64,000 nt of DNA from Pseudomonadota bacterium (GTDB taxonomy: Bacteria; Pseudomonadota; Gammaproteobacteria; Steroidobacterales; Steroidobacteraceae): contig JAKAXA010000014.1 of assembly GCA_021816775.1 (NCBI GenBank), positions 1 to 64,000 of the forward strand, read 5' to 3'. This document shows, piece after piece, positions 9,209 to 21,172 of the stretch; position 1 is the stretch's first letter, and each line of letters begins with the position of its first letter. The position numbers were made by a program, and so were the translations under genes. The notes below the pieces were generated by a model. That model had not been told where the DNA came from, did not search any database, and was given only the letters and a program-made list of their open reading frames with translations.

Positions 9209-9539
9209 GCGGGATGCGGTCGATCTTCGCGGCGCAGATGAAGTCGTTCTCGGACAGGCCCTTGATGGCGTGCGTGGTGTACTGCACGCGGCAGTAGTTG
9301 TAGCCGATCTCGAGGTCCGGATGATGGTCCTCGATGTTGGCGATGTGCGCGAGCGCGTTGACGAAGCTCATGGTGCGGTAGAAGTCCCTGAACCGGAATT
9401 CGCGCCGCAGGTACGGCCCCTCCGTGGACAGGACCCACTCGCGCGAGAGCTGCCGGGCCAGGGCCTCGGCCGCCGCGCGCGTCAGCGGCGCGACGCCGCC
9501 CTCGCAGGGCTTGCATTGGCGCTCGTTCAGTTCGCTCAT
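9201..9539 (-). CDS. phhB: 4a-hydroxytetrahydrobiopterin dehydratase
   Basis: 112 aa; FRFRDFYRTMSFVNALAHIANIEDHHPDLEIGYNYCRVQYTTHAIKGLSENDF. Confidence 0.93.
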   Translation of the reverse strand: MSELNERQCKPCEGGVAPLTRAAAEALARQLSREWVLSTEGPYLRREFRFRDFYRTMSFVNALAHIANIEDHHPDLEIGYNYCRVQYTTHAIKGLSENDFICAAKIDRIPLS

Positions 9540-9574
9540 CGCCGCACCTCGTGCCTGCCGCCCGCGCCGCGCCC

Positions 9575-10819
<1,245 letters not shown>

Positions 10820-10870
10820 GGAGACCTGCCAGTGATTTCGGGGACCGAACCGGTGGGGCTGGCATTTTAC

Positions 10871-10929
10871 CGGGCCGGCCGGCCCGCCGCGACCGCCGGC
10901 GCGAGCGGGGGCGGCGCGCCGGCGGTCGC
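10871..10929. repeat. 16-bp GC palindrome plus a perfect 15-bp inverted repeat (11-nt loop) in the ispG/gcv divergent region
   Basis: CGGGCCGGCCGGCCCG (10871-10886); GCGACCGCCGGCGCG (10889-10903) pairs perfectly with CGCGCCGGCGGTCGC (10915-10929). Confidence 0.8.
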
Positions 10930-10983
10930 GCCAATCCGGCCCAAAGGCTGGTATCATCGCCGCACCCTGAACACCGATCTGCA

Positions 10984-11180
10984 CGGAGAGAGTCCGGCCC
11001 GCGGGCCGGAACGCCGAAGGCGCAATTCCCGCCCGGAAACGCTCAGGCACACGAACGGCAGATTGCGCAGGCCGCGGGGTTCTGCGCGGGGTCTCTGGAG
11101 AGCGGCGGGCGCGTTGCAGCGCCGGCCCACCGAAGGGGAGAGGCGCGCAGCGCCCGATCTCTCAGGTCACCGGACAGAGG
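10984..11180 (+). ncRNA. Tandem glycine riboswitch (two aptamers) upstream of gcvT
   Basis: Repeated aptamer hallmarks: GGAGAGAG...ACGCCGAAGGCGCAA...CTCAGGCACACGAACGG, then CTCTGGAGAG...CACCGAAGGGGAGAG...CTCTCAGGTCACCGGACAGAGGGG. Confidence 0.92.
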
Positions 11181-11181
11181 G

Positions 11182-11208
11182 GCGGCAGGCGAGCCTGCCG
11201 CTTTTTTT
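11182..11208 (+). terminator. Rho-independent terminator forming the riboswitch expression platform
   Basis: GCGGCAGGC-GAG-CCTGCCGC followed by TTTTTTT, directly after aptamer II and before the gcvT start. Confidence 0.88.
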
Positions 11209-11225
11209 GTTTCTCTGGAGGATCT

Positions 11226-12311
11226 GTGGCACGACGAACCCCTTTATTCGCCATCCATCAGGCCGCGGGCGCGCGCATCGTGGATTTCGGGGGCTGGGAC
11301 ATGCCCCTGCAGTACGGCTCCCTCATCGCCGAGCACCATGCCGTGCGGCGCGCGGCCGGCGTGTTCGACGTGTCCCACATGTGCGTGGTCGATCTCGAGG
11401 GCGAGGCAGTGCGGCCCTTCCTGCTCAAGCTCTACGCCAATGACGTGAATAAGCTCGCCGTGCCCGGCAAGGCGCTCTACGGGTGTCTGCTGAATGAGCG
11501 CGGCGGCGTCATCGATGACCTCATCGTCTACTACCTCGGCGAGCAGCGGTTTCGCGCGGTGGTCAACGCCGGCACCCGCGACAAGGATCTCGCCTGGATG
11601 CGCCGGCACGCCGAGCCGTTCGGCGTCGCCGTGCGCGAGCGGGCCGATCTGGCGATGCTCGCCGTGCAGGGGCCCGAGGCGCGCGAGCGCGTGGCGGGCC
11701 TGCTGTCGAGCGCCGGGGCGCAGCGCGCGCTCGCGCTCGGCGCCTTCTTCGGTGCCGAGATCGACGGCTGGTTCATCTCCCGGACGGGCTACACGGGCGA
11801 GGACGGCTTCGAGGTCATGCTGCCGGCGAGCGAGGCCGAATCGCTGTGGCACGCCCTCACGGGCGCCGGCGTCGTGCCTTGCGGCCTCGGCGCGCGCGAT
11901 ACGCTGCGCCTGGAGGCGGGCATGAACCTCTACGGCAACGACATGGACGAGAACACCAACCCGCTCGAGTCGGGCCTCGCCTGGACGGTCGCGATGGGGC
12001 CGGGGCGCGCGTTCATCGGCCGCGAGGCGCTCGAGGCGCTGCGCGCGCGCGGGCTCGAGCGCAAGCTCGCCGGCCTGGTGCTCGAGGAGCGCGGCGTGCT
12101 GCGCGCGCATCAGCGGGTGATCGCCCCGGGCGCCGGCGAGGGCGAGATCACCAGCGGCACGTTCTCCCCGACTCTCGAGCGCTCGATTGCGCTGGCGCGC
12201 ATCCCCGCCTCGGCGAGCGATCAGGTCCAGGTCGACGTGCGCGGCAAGCTGCTCGCCGCCCGCGTCGTGAAGCCGCCATTCGTGCGGCACGGCAAGTCGC
12301 TCGTCGGCTGA
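11226..12311 (+). CDS. gcvT: Glycine cleavage system aminomethyltransferase (T protein)
   Basis: 361 aa; [44 protein letters not shown]. Confidence 0.95.
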   Translation: MARRTPLFAIHQAAGARIVDFGGWDMPLQYGSLIAEHHAVRRAAGVFDVSHMCVVDLEGEAVRPFLLKLYANDVNKLAVPGKALYGCLLNERGGVIDDLIVYYLGEQRFRAVVNAGTRDKDLAWMRRHAEPFGVAVRERADLAMLAVQGPEARERVAGLLSSAGAQRALALGAFFGAEIDGWFISRTGYTGEDGFEVMLPASEAESLWHALTGAGVVPCGLGARDTLRLEAGMNLYGNDMDENTNPLESGLAWTVAMGPGRAFIGREALEALRARGLERKLAGLVLEERGVLRAHQRVIAPGAGEGEITSGTFSPTLERSIALARIPASASDQVQVDVRGKLLAARVVKPPFVRHGKSLVG

Positions 12312-12388
12312 GCCTCGGCGAACCGGCCGCCTCCCTCACCCGCCATCCCACCACCTACAATCGTCGATTCGACCCTACGGAGCGTCGC

Positions 12389-12778
12389 ATGAGCAAGGTT
12401 CCTTCCGATCTCAAATACACGCGCACCCATGAATGGCTGCGGACGCTGCCCGACGGTACCGTCGAGGTCGGCATCACCGATCATGCGCAGCACGCTCTCG
12501 GCGATCTGGTGTTCGTCGAGGTGCCCGAGAAGGGCCGCAAGGTCACCCCGGGGGAGCCGTTCGCCGTGGTCGAGTCCGTCAAGGCGGCCTCGGACGTCTA
12601 CGCGCCCGTCACCGGCGAGGTGATCGAGGGCAACGCGGCTCTCGCGAACGCCCCGGAGACCATCAACACCGACCCCTACGGCGGCGGCTGGCTCGCGCGG
12701 CTGCGCCCCGAGGGCGCGCCGGGCGCGCTGCTGAGCGCCGCCGAGTACGAGAAGCTGACCGCGGAGGAGGGTAACTGA
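12389..12778 (+). CDS. gcvH: Glycine cleavage system H protein
   Basis: [50 protein letters not shown] lipoyl domain. Confidence 0.95.
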   Translation: MSKVPSDLKYTRTHEWLRTLPDGTVEVGITDHAQHALGDLVFVEVPEKGRKVTPGEPFAVVESVKAASDVYAPVTGEVIEGNAALANAPETINTDPYGGGWLARLRPEGAPGALLSAAEYEKLTAEEGN

Positions 12779-14151
12779 TGGCGTTCGTTCCGCACACGCG
12801 CGAGGACGTCGCGGCGATGCTCGAGGCCATCGGCGTCGATGGCATCGAGCGGCTGTTCGAGGAGATCCCCGCGAAGCTTCGCAGCCGCTCGCTCGCGGGA
12901 GTGCCCGAGGCGCTCAACGAGATGCAGCTCGCACGGCTGATGAGCGCGCGCGCGCGCCGCGACGGGCGGCCGCTGTGCTTCATCGGCGCCGGCGCCTACG
13001 AGCATCACATTCCGGCGGCCGTCTGGGCGGTGGCGACGCGCGGGGAGTTCTACAGCGCCTACACACCCTATCAGGCCGAGGCCAGCCAGGGCACGCTGCA
13101 GCTGCTGTACGAATACCAGACGATGATGGTGAATCTCACGGGCATGGAGGTCTCGAACGCATCGCTCTACGACGGAGCCAGCGCGCTCGCCGAGGCGAGC
13201 CTGATGGCCGTGCGCGCCAACCGACACTCGCGCTCGCAGCGCATTCTCGTGCCGCGTACCGTGCATCCGCATTATCGGCGCGCCGCGCTCGGCATCGCCG
13301 GCAACCAGGGCCTGGCGTTCGAGGAGGTGCCGCTCTCAGCCGCGGGCGGCTGCATCCCGATGGCGGCGCTCGAGCCCTACGAGGGCGAGGACATCACCGC
13401 GCTCGTCATCCAGCAGCCCAACGTGTTCGGACGCCTCGAGGACGTGGACGCGCTGACCGACTGGGCGCACGCGCGCAACATTCTGGTGGTGGGGGTGGTC
13501 AATCCGGTCTCGCTCGCGCTGCTGAAGCCCCCGGGGCAATGGGGCGCGCGGGGCGCGGACATCGTGGTCGGCGACGGCCAGCCGCTCGGCATTCCCCTCT
13601 CCTCGGGCGGGCCGTACTTCGGCTTCATGACCACCCGCATGTCGCACGTGCGACAGATGCCCGGGCGCATCGTCGGGCGCACCGTCGATGCCGACGGCCG
13701 GCCGGGCTTCACCCTGACACTGCAGGCGCGCGAACAGCACATCCGCCGCGCCAAGGCCACCTCGAACATCTGCACCAATCAGGGCCTGATGGTCACGGCG
13801 GCCACGATCCACCTGTCGCTGATGGGGGCCGAGGGGCTGCGGCGCACCGCAGCGGCCTGTCACGCGCGCACCGCGGAGCTGATTGCCGCGCTCACCGCGC
13901 TGCCGGGGGTGCGGCGGCTGTTCGCCGAGCCGGTGTTCCATGAGGCGGCGATCGGCCTGGAGCGCCCGGTGGCGCCGCTGCTCGAGCGCCTGGCCGCGCG
14001 CGGCATCATCGGCGGCTGGGACCTCGCCGAGCACTATCCCGAGCTCGGGCCGGCGCTGCTGGTGTGCGCCACCGAGACCAAGACCCGTGAGGACATCGAG
14101 CGCTACCGCGCCGCGCTCGATGAGTGCCTGCGCGAGGCGCGCGCCGCCTGA
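12778..14151 (+). CDS. gcvPA: Glycine dehydrogenase (decarboxylating) subunit 1
   Basis: 457 aa; [34 protein letters not shown]; overlaps the gcvH stop. Confidence 0.94.
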   Translation: MAFVPHTREDVAAMLEAIGVDGIERLFEEIPAKLRSRSLAGVPEALNEMQLARLMSARARRDGRPLCFIGAGAYEHHIPAAVWAVATRGEFYSAYTPYQAEASQGTLQLLYEYQTMMVNLTGMEVSNASLYDGASALAEASLMAVRANRHSRSQRILVPRTVHPHYRRAALGIAGNQGLAFEEVPLSAAGGCIPMAALEPYEGEDITALVIQQPNVFGRLEDVDALTDWAHARNILVVGVVNPVSLALLKPPGQWGARGADIVVGDGQPLGIPLSSGGPYFGFMTTRMSHVRQMPGRIVGRTVDADGRPGFTLTLQAREQHIRRAKATSNICTNQGLMVTAATIHLSLMGAEGLRRTAAACHARTAELIAALTALPGVRRLFAEPVFHEAAIGLERPVAPLLERLAARGIIGGWDLAEHYPELGPALLVCATETKTREDIERYRAALDECLREARAA

Positions 14152-15653
14152 TGCGAGACTCGACGATGAGCTGTGAACGAACCAACCGTCTGGAAAAACT
14201 GATTTTCGAGCACTCGGTGAGCGGCCGCGGGGCCGAGGACCAGTGGCCGCCCGAGCCCGATGAGCGCAGCACGGCGGATCTGCCGGCCGCGCAGCTCCGC
14301 CTCGCCCCGCCGCTGCTGCCCGAGGTGAGCGAACTGGAGGCGGTGCGCCATTTCACGCGCCTCTCGCAGCTGAACTTCTCCATCGACACGAACTTCTACC
14401 CGTTGGGCTCGTGCACGATGAAGTACAACCCCAAGGCGTGCAATGAGTACGCGATGCTGCCGGAGTTCCTCGGCCGCCATCCGCTTGCGCCCGAGTCGAG
14501 CGGCCAGGGCGTGCTCGAGTGCCTGTTCGAGCTGCAGGAGATGCTGAAGGAGGTCACCGGCATGCAGGCGGTGGCCTTGAGTCCCATGGCCGGCGCCCAG
14601 GGCGAGTATGCGGGCGTGGCGATGATCCGCGCCTACCACCGAGCGCGCGGCGACCTCGAGCGCAATGAGATCATCGTGCCCGAAGCGGCGCACGGCACCA
14701 ACCCGGCCACCGCGACCATGTGCGGCTGCGTGGTGCGCGAGGTGCCGGTCGATGCCGAGGGCGATGTCGACATCGAGGCGCTCAAGCGCGCGGTCGGACC
14801 GAAGACCGCCGGCATTATGCTCACCAACCCCTCGACACTCGGGGTCTTCGAGCGGCGCATCGAGGAGCTCGCCCGCACGGTGCACGCCGCCGGCGGGCTG
14901 CTCTATTACGACGGAGCCAACCTCAATGCCATTCTCGGCAAGGTGCGCCCCGGCGACATGGGCTTCGACGTAATTCACGTCAATCTGCACAAGACCTTCT
15001 CCACCCCGCACGGCGGCGGCGGCCCGGGCGCAGGCCCGGTCGGCGTCGCCTCGCGGCTCGCGCCGTTCCTGCCGGTGCCGATCGTGGCGCGCCGCGCCGA
15101 GCGCTACGTCTGGCTCACCGAGCGCGATCTGCCGCAGTCGATCGGCCGGCTGTCGGCCTTCGCCGGCAATGTCGGGGTACTGCTGCGGGCCTACATCTAC
15201 ATGCGCATGCTCGGCCGCGACGGCATGGCCAAGGTGGGCGAGTACGCCACGCTCAATGCCAACTACCTGCTCGCGTGCCTCACCCGGGCGGGCTTCGATG
15301 CGGCCTACCCGCGCCGGCGCGCCAGCCACGAGTTCATCATCACGGTGAAGCGCCAGGCGCGCGAGCTCGGTGTGACGGCGATGGACTTCGCCAAGCGGCT
15401 GCTCGATCATGGCCAGCATGCCCCCACCACCTACTTCCCGCTGCTCGTGCCGGAATGTCTGCTCATCGAGCCGACGGAAACCGAGAGCAAGGCGGCCCTG
15501 GACGCGTTCGTCGAGGCCATGACGCTCATCCTCGCCGAGGCCGCGCAAGAACCCGAGCGCGTCACGAGCGCTCCGCATACCATGCCGTTACGGCGGCTCG
15601 ATGACGTACGGGCCGCCAAGCAGCTGGATCTTGCGTGGAAACCGGCCCGATAG
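14151..15653 (+). CDS. gcvPB: Glycine dehydrogenase (decarboxylating) subunit 2
   Basis: [45 protein letters not shown] (PLP-lysine motif). Start may be 14151 or 14166. Confidence 0.94.
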   Translation: MRDSTMSCERTNRLEKLIFEHSVSGRGAEDQWPPEPDERSTADLPAAQLRLAPPLLPEVSELEAVRHFTRLSQLNFSIDTNFYPLGSCTMKYNPKACNEYAMLPEFLGRHPLAPESSGQGVLECLFELQEMLKEVTGMQAVALSPMAGAQGEYAGVAMIRAYHRARGDLERNEIIVPEAAHGTNPATATMCGCVVREVPVDAEGDVDIEALKRAVGPKTAGIMLTNPSTLGVFERRIEELARTVHAAGGLLYYDGANLNAILGKVRPGDMGFDVIHVNLHKTFSTPHGGGGPGAGPVGVASRLAPFLPVPIVARRAERYVWLTERDLPQSIGRLSAFAGNVGVLLRAYIYMRMLGRDGMAKVGEYATLNANYLLACLTRAGFDAAYPRRRASHEFIITVKRQARELGVTAMDFAKRLLDHGQHAPTTYFPLLVPECLLIEPTETESKAALDAFVEAMTLILAEAAQEPERVTSAPHTMPLRRLDDVRAAKQLDLAWKPAR

Positions 15654-16021
15654 CGATTGACCGATACAAGCCGCGGGGCCTCGCGCGGGTGCTGCGCGCC
15701 TTCGGTGCAAGCTGGCGGGGTCTCGCCGGGGCGTTTCGCGAGGAGGCCGCGTTCCGCCAGGAGCTGGCGTTCGCGGCGGTGGCGATGCCGCTCGCGCTGT
15801 GGCTCGGGCACGACGGCACGCAGCGGGCGCTGCTCGCCGCTCCGGTCCTGCTGATTCTGGTGGTGGAGCTGATCAACAGCGCCATCGAGGCGACCGTCGA
15901 TCGCATCGGGCTTGAGCGCCATGCGCTCGCCGGTCTTGCCAAGGACATCGGCTCGGCCGCCGTGCTGATGTCGTTCGTCCTGCTCGCGGTGGTGTGGCTG
16001 CTGGTGCTGCTCGGCCGTTAG
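15635..16021 (+). CDS. dgkA: Diacylglycerol kinase
   Basis: 128 aa; [33 protein letters not shown]. Confidence 0.92.
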   Translation: METGPIAIDRYKPRGLARVLRAFGASWRGLAGAFREEAAFRQELAFAAVAMPLALWLGHDGTQRALLAAPVLLILVVELINSAIEATVDRIGLERHALAGLAKDIGSAAVLMSFVLLAVVWLLVLLGR

Positions 16022-16025
16022 CGCA

Positions 16026-18932
16026 ATGTCAATCGGGGGGCCGATGCGATCTGTGCGACTGCTGTGCCTGCTTGTTCTCGTCCCGCCGGTCGGCCTGGCC
16101 GGCATCGGGCCCGCCCGTGCGGCCGCGCCGCCGCGGCCGCCGCTGCCGGGCGGCACGGCCGTCGCGGCTCACCTGGCCCGTCAGGCCGCCGCGCTCGAGT
16201 CGAATCCGACCTGGGCCGCGACGCTCGCGCGGGTGGCGAGCAGCGTCGTGGCGATCAACTTCAGCCAGGACCGCGCCTTCGATACCGATGTCAACGAAAC
16301 GGCCGAGGCCACCGGCTTCGTGGTCGACGCCAAGCGCGGCATCATCCTCACCAACCGCCACGTGGTCACGCCGGGGCCGGTGACGGCCACGGCCACTTTC
16401 CTCGACCGCGAGCAGATCCCCATCTATCCGATCTACCGCGATCCGGTGCATGACTTCGGTTTCTACCGCTTCGATCCGAAGAAGCTGCACTACATCCACC
16501 CCAAGGCGCTCGAGCTCGATCCGGCGGGCGCGCGCGTCGGACGCGAGATCCGCGTCATCGGCAACAACGCCGGGGAGCAGCTGTCGATCCTCGCCGGCAC
16601 GCTGGCGCGGCTGCACCGCCGCGCGCCGGACTACGGGTTCGGCAACTACAACGACTTCAACACGTTCTACCTGCAGGCGGCCTCCGGGACCTCCGGCGGC
16701 TCCTCCGGCTCCCCGGTCATCGACATCCGCGGCCACGTGGTCGCGCTCAATGCCGGCGGCGCCAACAACGCCGCCTCGAGCTTCTACCTGCCGCTCTGGG
16801 CGGTGCAGCGGGCGTTGCAGCGGATCCGCCAGGGCCGGCAAGTGACCCGCGGGACGCTGTACACGATCTTCCACTACAGGCCGTTCGATGAGCTTGAGCG
16901 GCTCGGGCTGCCGCGCCGGGTCGAGGCGGCGGTGCGCAAGGCGTATCCGCAGCGGACCGGCATGCTGGTGGTCAGCACGGTGTTGCCCGGCTCGCCGAGC
17001 GCCCGGGTGCTCGAGCCCGGCGATGTTCTGGTGCGCGTCAACGGCCGGTACGTGACGACCTTCCAGCCGCTCGAGCGCATTCTGGACCATTCGGTGGAGC
17101 GCCAGATCAGCCTCGAGCTCGAGCGTGGCGGACAGAAGATCTCGGTGAGGCTGCCGGTGGGCAACCTCAACGCCATCACGCCGAGCGCCTACGTGCAGTT
17201 CGGCAACGCCGTGCTCAACACACTCTCATACGAGATGGCGCTGCAGCTGAACGTGCCGCCGCGCGGAGTATGGGTCGCCAATCCCGGCTATGTGTTCGGG
17301 GCCGCCGGCGTGCCGCGCGGGGCGGTCATCCACGCCGTCGACTCGTGGCCGATCGACAATCTGCAGGACTTGCGCCGCGCACTCGGGCAGCTCGCCGACG
17401 GCGAGTACGCCACCGTGCGATTCACCGTCGCCAACGATCCGAACAGCACCCAGCTCGCCTACTTCCGCATGGACCGGCGCTGGTTTCCGGCCGAGTACTG
17501 CGTGCGCAACGACAAGCTCGGCATCTGGCCGTGCACGGCGCTGCCGCCCGGACCGCCGCCCAAGCCCCGCCCGGCGATCTCGACGCGCTTCCCGGTCTAT
17601 CGCAATCCACTGCTCACGCGCCTCGCGCACTCGCTCGTGTCGGTGACCTTCAGCATGCCGTACTCGGTCTCCGGCGTGACCGAGCACTACTACCACGGCA
17701 CGGGGCTGGTGGTGGACGCCAAGCGCGGCTGGGTGGTGGTGGACCGCAACACGGTGCCGGTCTCCCTCGGGGACGTCACGATCACCTTCGCCGGCACGCT
17801 GCAGGTGCCCGGCCGGGTGGTGTACGTCAGCCCCATCCACAATCTCGCCGTCGTCGCGTACGACCCGCGCCTCATCGGCTCGACGCCGGTGCGCTCGGCG
17901 GACCTCGTGCCGCAGCGCCTCGAGGCGGGCGAGCCGATCGACGTGGTCGGCATCGCCGATGACAACGATCTGCATTTCCGCTCCACCCAGGTCTCGAGCA
18001 TCGAGCCGCTCGAGCTGCCGCTGTCGCGCACCATGCGCTTCCGCGACACCAACATCGAGAGCATCCAGCTGGTCAATCCGCCGAGCAACTTCGATGGCGT
18101 GCTGGTGAACCGGCGCGCAGCGGTGCTCGGGCTGTGGTCGAGCTTCGCCTTCGACACCGCCAACGGCGTGGGCCAGGACCTGCAGGGCGTGCCGATCGCC
18201 CCGGTGCGCGACATGATCGAGCGGATGCGCAGCGGCCAGCCGCTGCATTCACTCGACGTCGAGCTCGCGCTGACACCGCTTGCGAGCGCGCAGCTGATCG
18301 GACTCGCGCCCAGCTGGACCGCGCGGCTCGCCGCGCACAGCGGCACGCGGCGTGTCGTGCTGACGGTGATCCGCACCACCGGCGGCTCGCCGGCCGCCCG
18401 GATGCTCGAGCCCGGTGACCTGCTGCTCGCCATCGACGGACACGTCGTGACGCGCTTCGAGCAGGTCGAGCGGGCCACCGCGGATCGCAGCCGGGTGCGC
18501 CTGACGATCTGGCGCGGCCAGCGGGCCCTGACGCTGACCGTGCCGACCGTGGTGCTCTCCGGTACTCGCCTGCACCGCGTGGTGGAGTGGGCGGGCGCGA
18601 CGCTGCAGACCCCGTTCCACTCCATGCTGGCGCAGCGGGGCGTGCCGCCCTACGGCGTGTACGTCGATGATTTCGACTACGGCTCGCCGGCGGCCCGCTA
18701 CGGACTGTACGCGGGTCTGCGGATCGTTGCGGTCGACGGCAAGCCGACGCCCAATCTGGATGCGTTCCTGCGTGCCGTGGCGATGCGGCCCGAACACGCC
18801 TCGGTGCGCATCACCACCCTCGGCTGGAACAATGCGCCGCAGGTGATCACCTTGACGCTCGACGATCACTATTGGCCGGCCTACGAGCTGCTGCGCACGC
18901 CGCACGGCTGGGTGCGCCGCGCGCTGCCGTGA
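16026..18932 (+). CDS. Tandem HtrA-like serine protease with PDZ domains (Deg7/Nma111-like architecture)
   Basis: 968 aa. First unit has LTNRHVV (His), HDFGFYRFD (Asp) and GTSGGSSGSPV (Ser). The second unit (from about GTGLVVDAKRGWVVVDRNTV) lacks His and GNSGG-type Ser. Several PDZ-like segments. Confidence 0.8.
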   Translation: MSIGGPMRSVRLLCLLVLVPPVGLAGIGPARAAAPPRPPLPGGTAVAAHLARQAAALESNPTWAATLARVASSVVAINFSQDRAFDTDVNETAEATGFVVDAKRGIILTNRHVVTPGPVTATATFLDREQIPIYPIYRDPVHDFGFYRFDPKKLHYIHPKALELDPAGARVGREIRVIGNNAGEQLSILAGTLARLHRRAPDYGFGNYNDFNTFYLQAASGTSGGSSGSPVIDIRGHVVALNAGGANNAASSFYLPLWAVQRALQRIRQGRQVTRGTLYTIFHYRPFDELERLGLPRRVEAAVRKAYPQRTGMLVVSTVLPGSPSARVLEPGDVLVRVNGRYVTTFQPLERILDHSVERQISLELERGGQKISVRLPVGNLNAITPSAYVQFGNAVLNTLSYEMALQLNVPPRGVWVANPGYVFGAAGVPRGAVIHAVDSWPIDNLQDLRRALGQLADGEYATVRFTVANDPNSTQLAYFRMDRRWFPAEYCVRNDKLGIWPCTALPPGPPPKPRPAISTRFPVYRNPLLTRLAHSLVSVTFSMPYSVSGVTEHYYHGTGLVVDAKRGWVVVDRNTVPVSLGDVTITFAGTLQVPGRVVYVSPIHNLAVVAYDPRLIGSTPVRSADLVPQRLEAGEPIDVVGIADDNDLHFRSTQVSSIEPLELPLSRTMRFRDTNIESIQLVNPPSNFDGVLVNRRAAVLGLWSSFAFDTANGVGQDLQGVPIAPVRDMIERMRSGQPLHSLDVELALTPLASAQLIGLAPSWTARLAAHSGTRRVVLTVIRTTGGSPAARMLEPGDLLLAIDGHVVTRFEQVERATADRSRVRLTIWRGQRALTLTVPTVVLSGTRLHRVVEWAGATLQTPFHSMLAQRGVPPYGVYVDDFDYGSPAARYGLYAGLRIVAVDGKPTPNLDAFLRAVAMRPEHASVRITTLGWNNAPQVITLTLDDHYWPAYELLRTPHGWVRRALP

Positions 18933-18947
18933 CCGGCGCGGCGGAGG

Positions 18948-19958
18948 ATGACGATGGGGCGAGTGGCACCGGCGGATCTCGAGGGCGCGGTGCGCGCGCT
19001 GCGCGCCGGCGAGCTGGTCGCGTTTCCGACCGAGACGGTCTACGGGCTCGGCGCCGATGCGCGCAATCCGGCCGCGGTGCGCCGCATCTTCGAGGTCAAG
19101 GGGCGCCCCGCGCGCCATCCGGTGATCGTGCACCTCGGCGACATCGCGCAGCTTCCCGAGTGGGCACGGCAGGTGCCTCCCGAGGCGCGGCGGCTGGCCG
19201 AGCAGTTCTGGCCCGGGCCGCTCACTCTGGTGCTGCCCCGCGCCGCCGGGGTCGATGACAGCGTGACCGGCGCTCAGGACACCGTGGCCCTGCGCGTGCC
19301 GGCGCACCCGGTGGCGCAGCAGCTGCTCGCGGCCTTCCGGGGCGGCATCGCCGCACCCTCCGCCAATCGCTACGGGCGCCTCTCCCCGACCCGTGCCGAG
19401 CACGTGCGCGAGGAGCTCGGCGACGCGGTGAGGGTGGTGCTCGATGGCGGGGATTGCCCGATCGGTCTGGAGTCGACCATCGTCGCGTTCCAGGACGGCA
19501 GCACGCGCTTGCTGCGGCCCGGCCGAATCACGGCCGGTCAGATCCGCGCGCTCGTCGCAGACCTCGTCATCGGTGCCGATCCGGCATCGCCGCGAGTGCC
19601 GGGCAGCACGGCGGCGCATTACGCCCCCTCGACGCCGCTCACCATCGTCCCCGCTGGGCAGATCGACGCGCGCAGCGCGGCGCTCGCCGAAGGCGGCCGC
19701 CGCGTGGCGGTGCTCGCCTGGCGGGCGCCGCTCGCCGCGCAGCCCGGGGTGACGTGGATCAACGCCGGCGAGCGTGCGCAGCAGTACGGCCACGACCTCT
19801 ACGCGCACCTGCGCACGCTCGACAAGAGCCGCTGCGAGCGCATTCTGGTGCAGGATGTGCCCGACGGGGAAGCCTGGGCGGCGATCCGCGATCGGCTGCG
19901 CCGCGCGGCCGCCGGCGCCGCTTCCGCCGAGGCGAACGCGCAGGGGGAGGCGCCATGA
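18948..19958 (+). CDS. L-threonylcarbamoyladenylate synthase, Sua5 type
   Basis: 336 aa; VAFPTETVYGLGADARNP, FEVKGRPARHPVIVH, PSANRYGRLSPTRAEHV plus a C-terminal Sua5 domain. Confidence 0.88.
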   Translation: MTMGRVAPADLEGAVRALRAGELVAFPTETVYGLGADARNPAAVRRIFEVKGRPARHPVIVHLGDIAQLPEWARQVPPEARRLAEQFWPGPLTLVLPRAAGVDDSVTGAQDTVALRVPAHPVAQQLLAAFRGGIAAPSANRYGRLSPTRAEHVREELGDAVRVVLDGGDCPIGLESTIVAFQDGSTRLLRPGRITAGQIRALVADLVIGADPASPRVPGSTAAHYAPSTPLTIVPAGQIDARSAALAEGGRRVAVLAWRAPLAAQPGVTWINAGERAQQYGHDLYAHLRTLDKSRCERILVQDVPDGEAWAAIRDRLRRAAAGAASAEANAQGEAP

Positions 19959-21136
19959 GTGTCAGACGCAATCGGTTCGTCGATCCGTTCCAGCCGGCGG
20001 AAGTGCGCCGGCTGGTGCACCAGTTCGGCTCGCCGCTCATCGTTCTCGATTGCGAGCGGGTGCGCGTGCAGTACCGCAAGCTGCGCGCGGCGCTCGGGCG
20101 AGTGGACCTGCACTACGCGCTGAAGCCCATGCCGCACGCGGCGGTGGTGCAGACCGTGCTCGCCGAGGGCGGCTTTCTCGATCTGGCCACGAGCGGCGAG
20201 GTGCAGCTCGCCCGGCGCCTCGGCGTCGATCCGGCGCGCTGCATCCACACCCATCCGATCAAGCGCCCGCAGGACATCCGCAATGCGCTGGAGTTCGGCG
20301 TGCGCACTTTCGTGGCCGACAATCCCGACGAGGTGCGCAAGTTCGAGCGCTTCACGGACCGCGCCGAGCTTCTGCTGCGCGTTTCGTTCCGCAGTCCCGG
20401 GGCGGTGTGCGACCTGTCGCGCAAGTTCGGCTGCGACCCGGAGGATGCCCTGGCGCTTGCGCGGCTCGCCGCCGAGCTCGGCATCACCGTGCGCGGACTG
20501 TCGTTTCACGTCGGCTCGCAGGCCGGCGACTCGGCCAAGCACGTCGAGGCGTTGCATGCCTGCGCCCGCCTGATGGCCGCAGGGCGGCGCCGCAAGCTGG
20601 GCGTGCTCGACACGCTCGACATCGGCGGCGGCTTTCCGATCGACTACACGCAGCCGGTGCAGGACATCGAGCGCTTCTGCGAGCCGTTGCGCGCCGCGCT
20701 CGATGAGCTGCCCAAGCGCGTGCGGGTGATCGCCGAGCCCGGCCGCTTCATCGTCGGGCCCGCCGCGATCGGCGTCGCCTCGGTCATGGGACGCGCGCGC
20801 CGGGAAGGGCACTGGTGGTATTACCTCGATGACGGCCTGTACGGCTCCTACAGCGGTCAGCTCTACGATCACGCGCGCTATCCGGTCGAGCCGCTGAAGG
20901 ACTCCGATGAGCGGCTGCCCTCGGTGCTCGCCGGCCCCACCTGCGACAGCATCGATGTGATCGCCGAGAATCTGCTGCTGCCGAAGCTCGAGGCGGGCGA
21001 CCTGATCATCGGGCGCGCCATGGGCGCCTATACCTGGGCGAGCGCCTCGGAGTTCAACTTCTTTCCCAAGGCCACTGTGGTCGCGGTGAACCTGACCCCG
21101 GGCGATACCGGGATGGTGATGCCGTTTCCGCTGTGA
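19955..21136 (+). CDS. Group IV (eukaryotic ODC-type) PLP-dependent ornithine/lysine decarboxylase
   Basis: HYALKPMPHAAVVQTVLAEGGFLDLATSGE, SFHVGSQ, IGGGFPIDY, EPGRFIVG, GPTCDSIDVI signatures. Confidence 0.85.
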   Translation: MSVRRNRFVDPFQPAEVRRLVHQFGSPLIVLDCERVRVQYRKLRAALGRVDLHYALKPMPHAAVVQTVLAEGGFLDLATSGEVQLARRLGVDPARCIHTHPIKRPQDIRNALEFGVRTFVADNPDEVRKFERFTDRAELLLRVSFRSPGAVCDLSRKFGCDPEDALALARLAAELGITVRGLSFHVGSQAGDSAKHVEALHACARLMAAGRRRKLGVLDTLDIGGGFPIDYTQPVQDIERFCEPLRAALDELPKRVRVIAEPGRFIVGPAAIGVASVMGRARREGHWWYYLDDGLYGSYSGQLYDHARYPVEPLKDSDERLPSVLAGPTCDSIDVIAENLLLPKLEAGDLIIGRAMGAYTWASASEFNFFPKATVVAVNLTPGDTGMVMPFPL

Positions 21137-21172
21137 TCCGGCGCGCGCGAACCCGAGAGAGTCAACCGCCTG

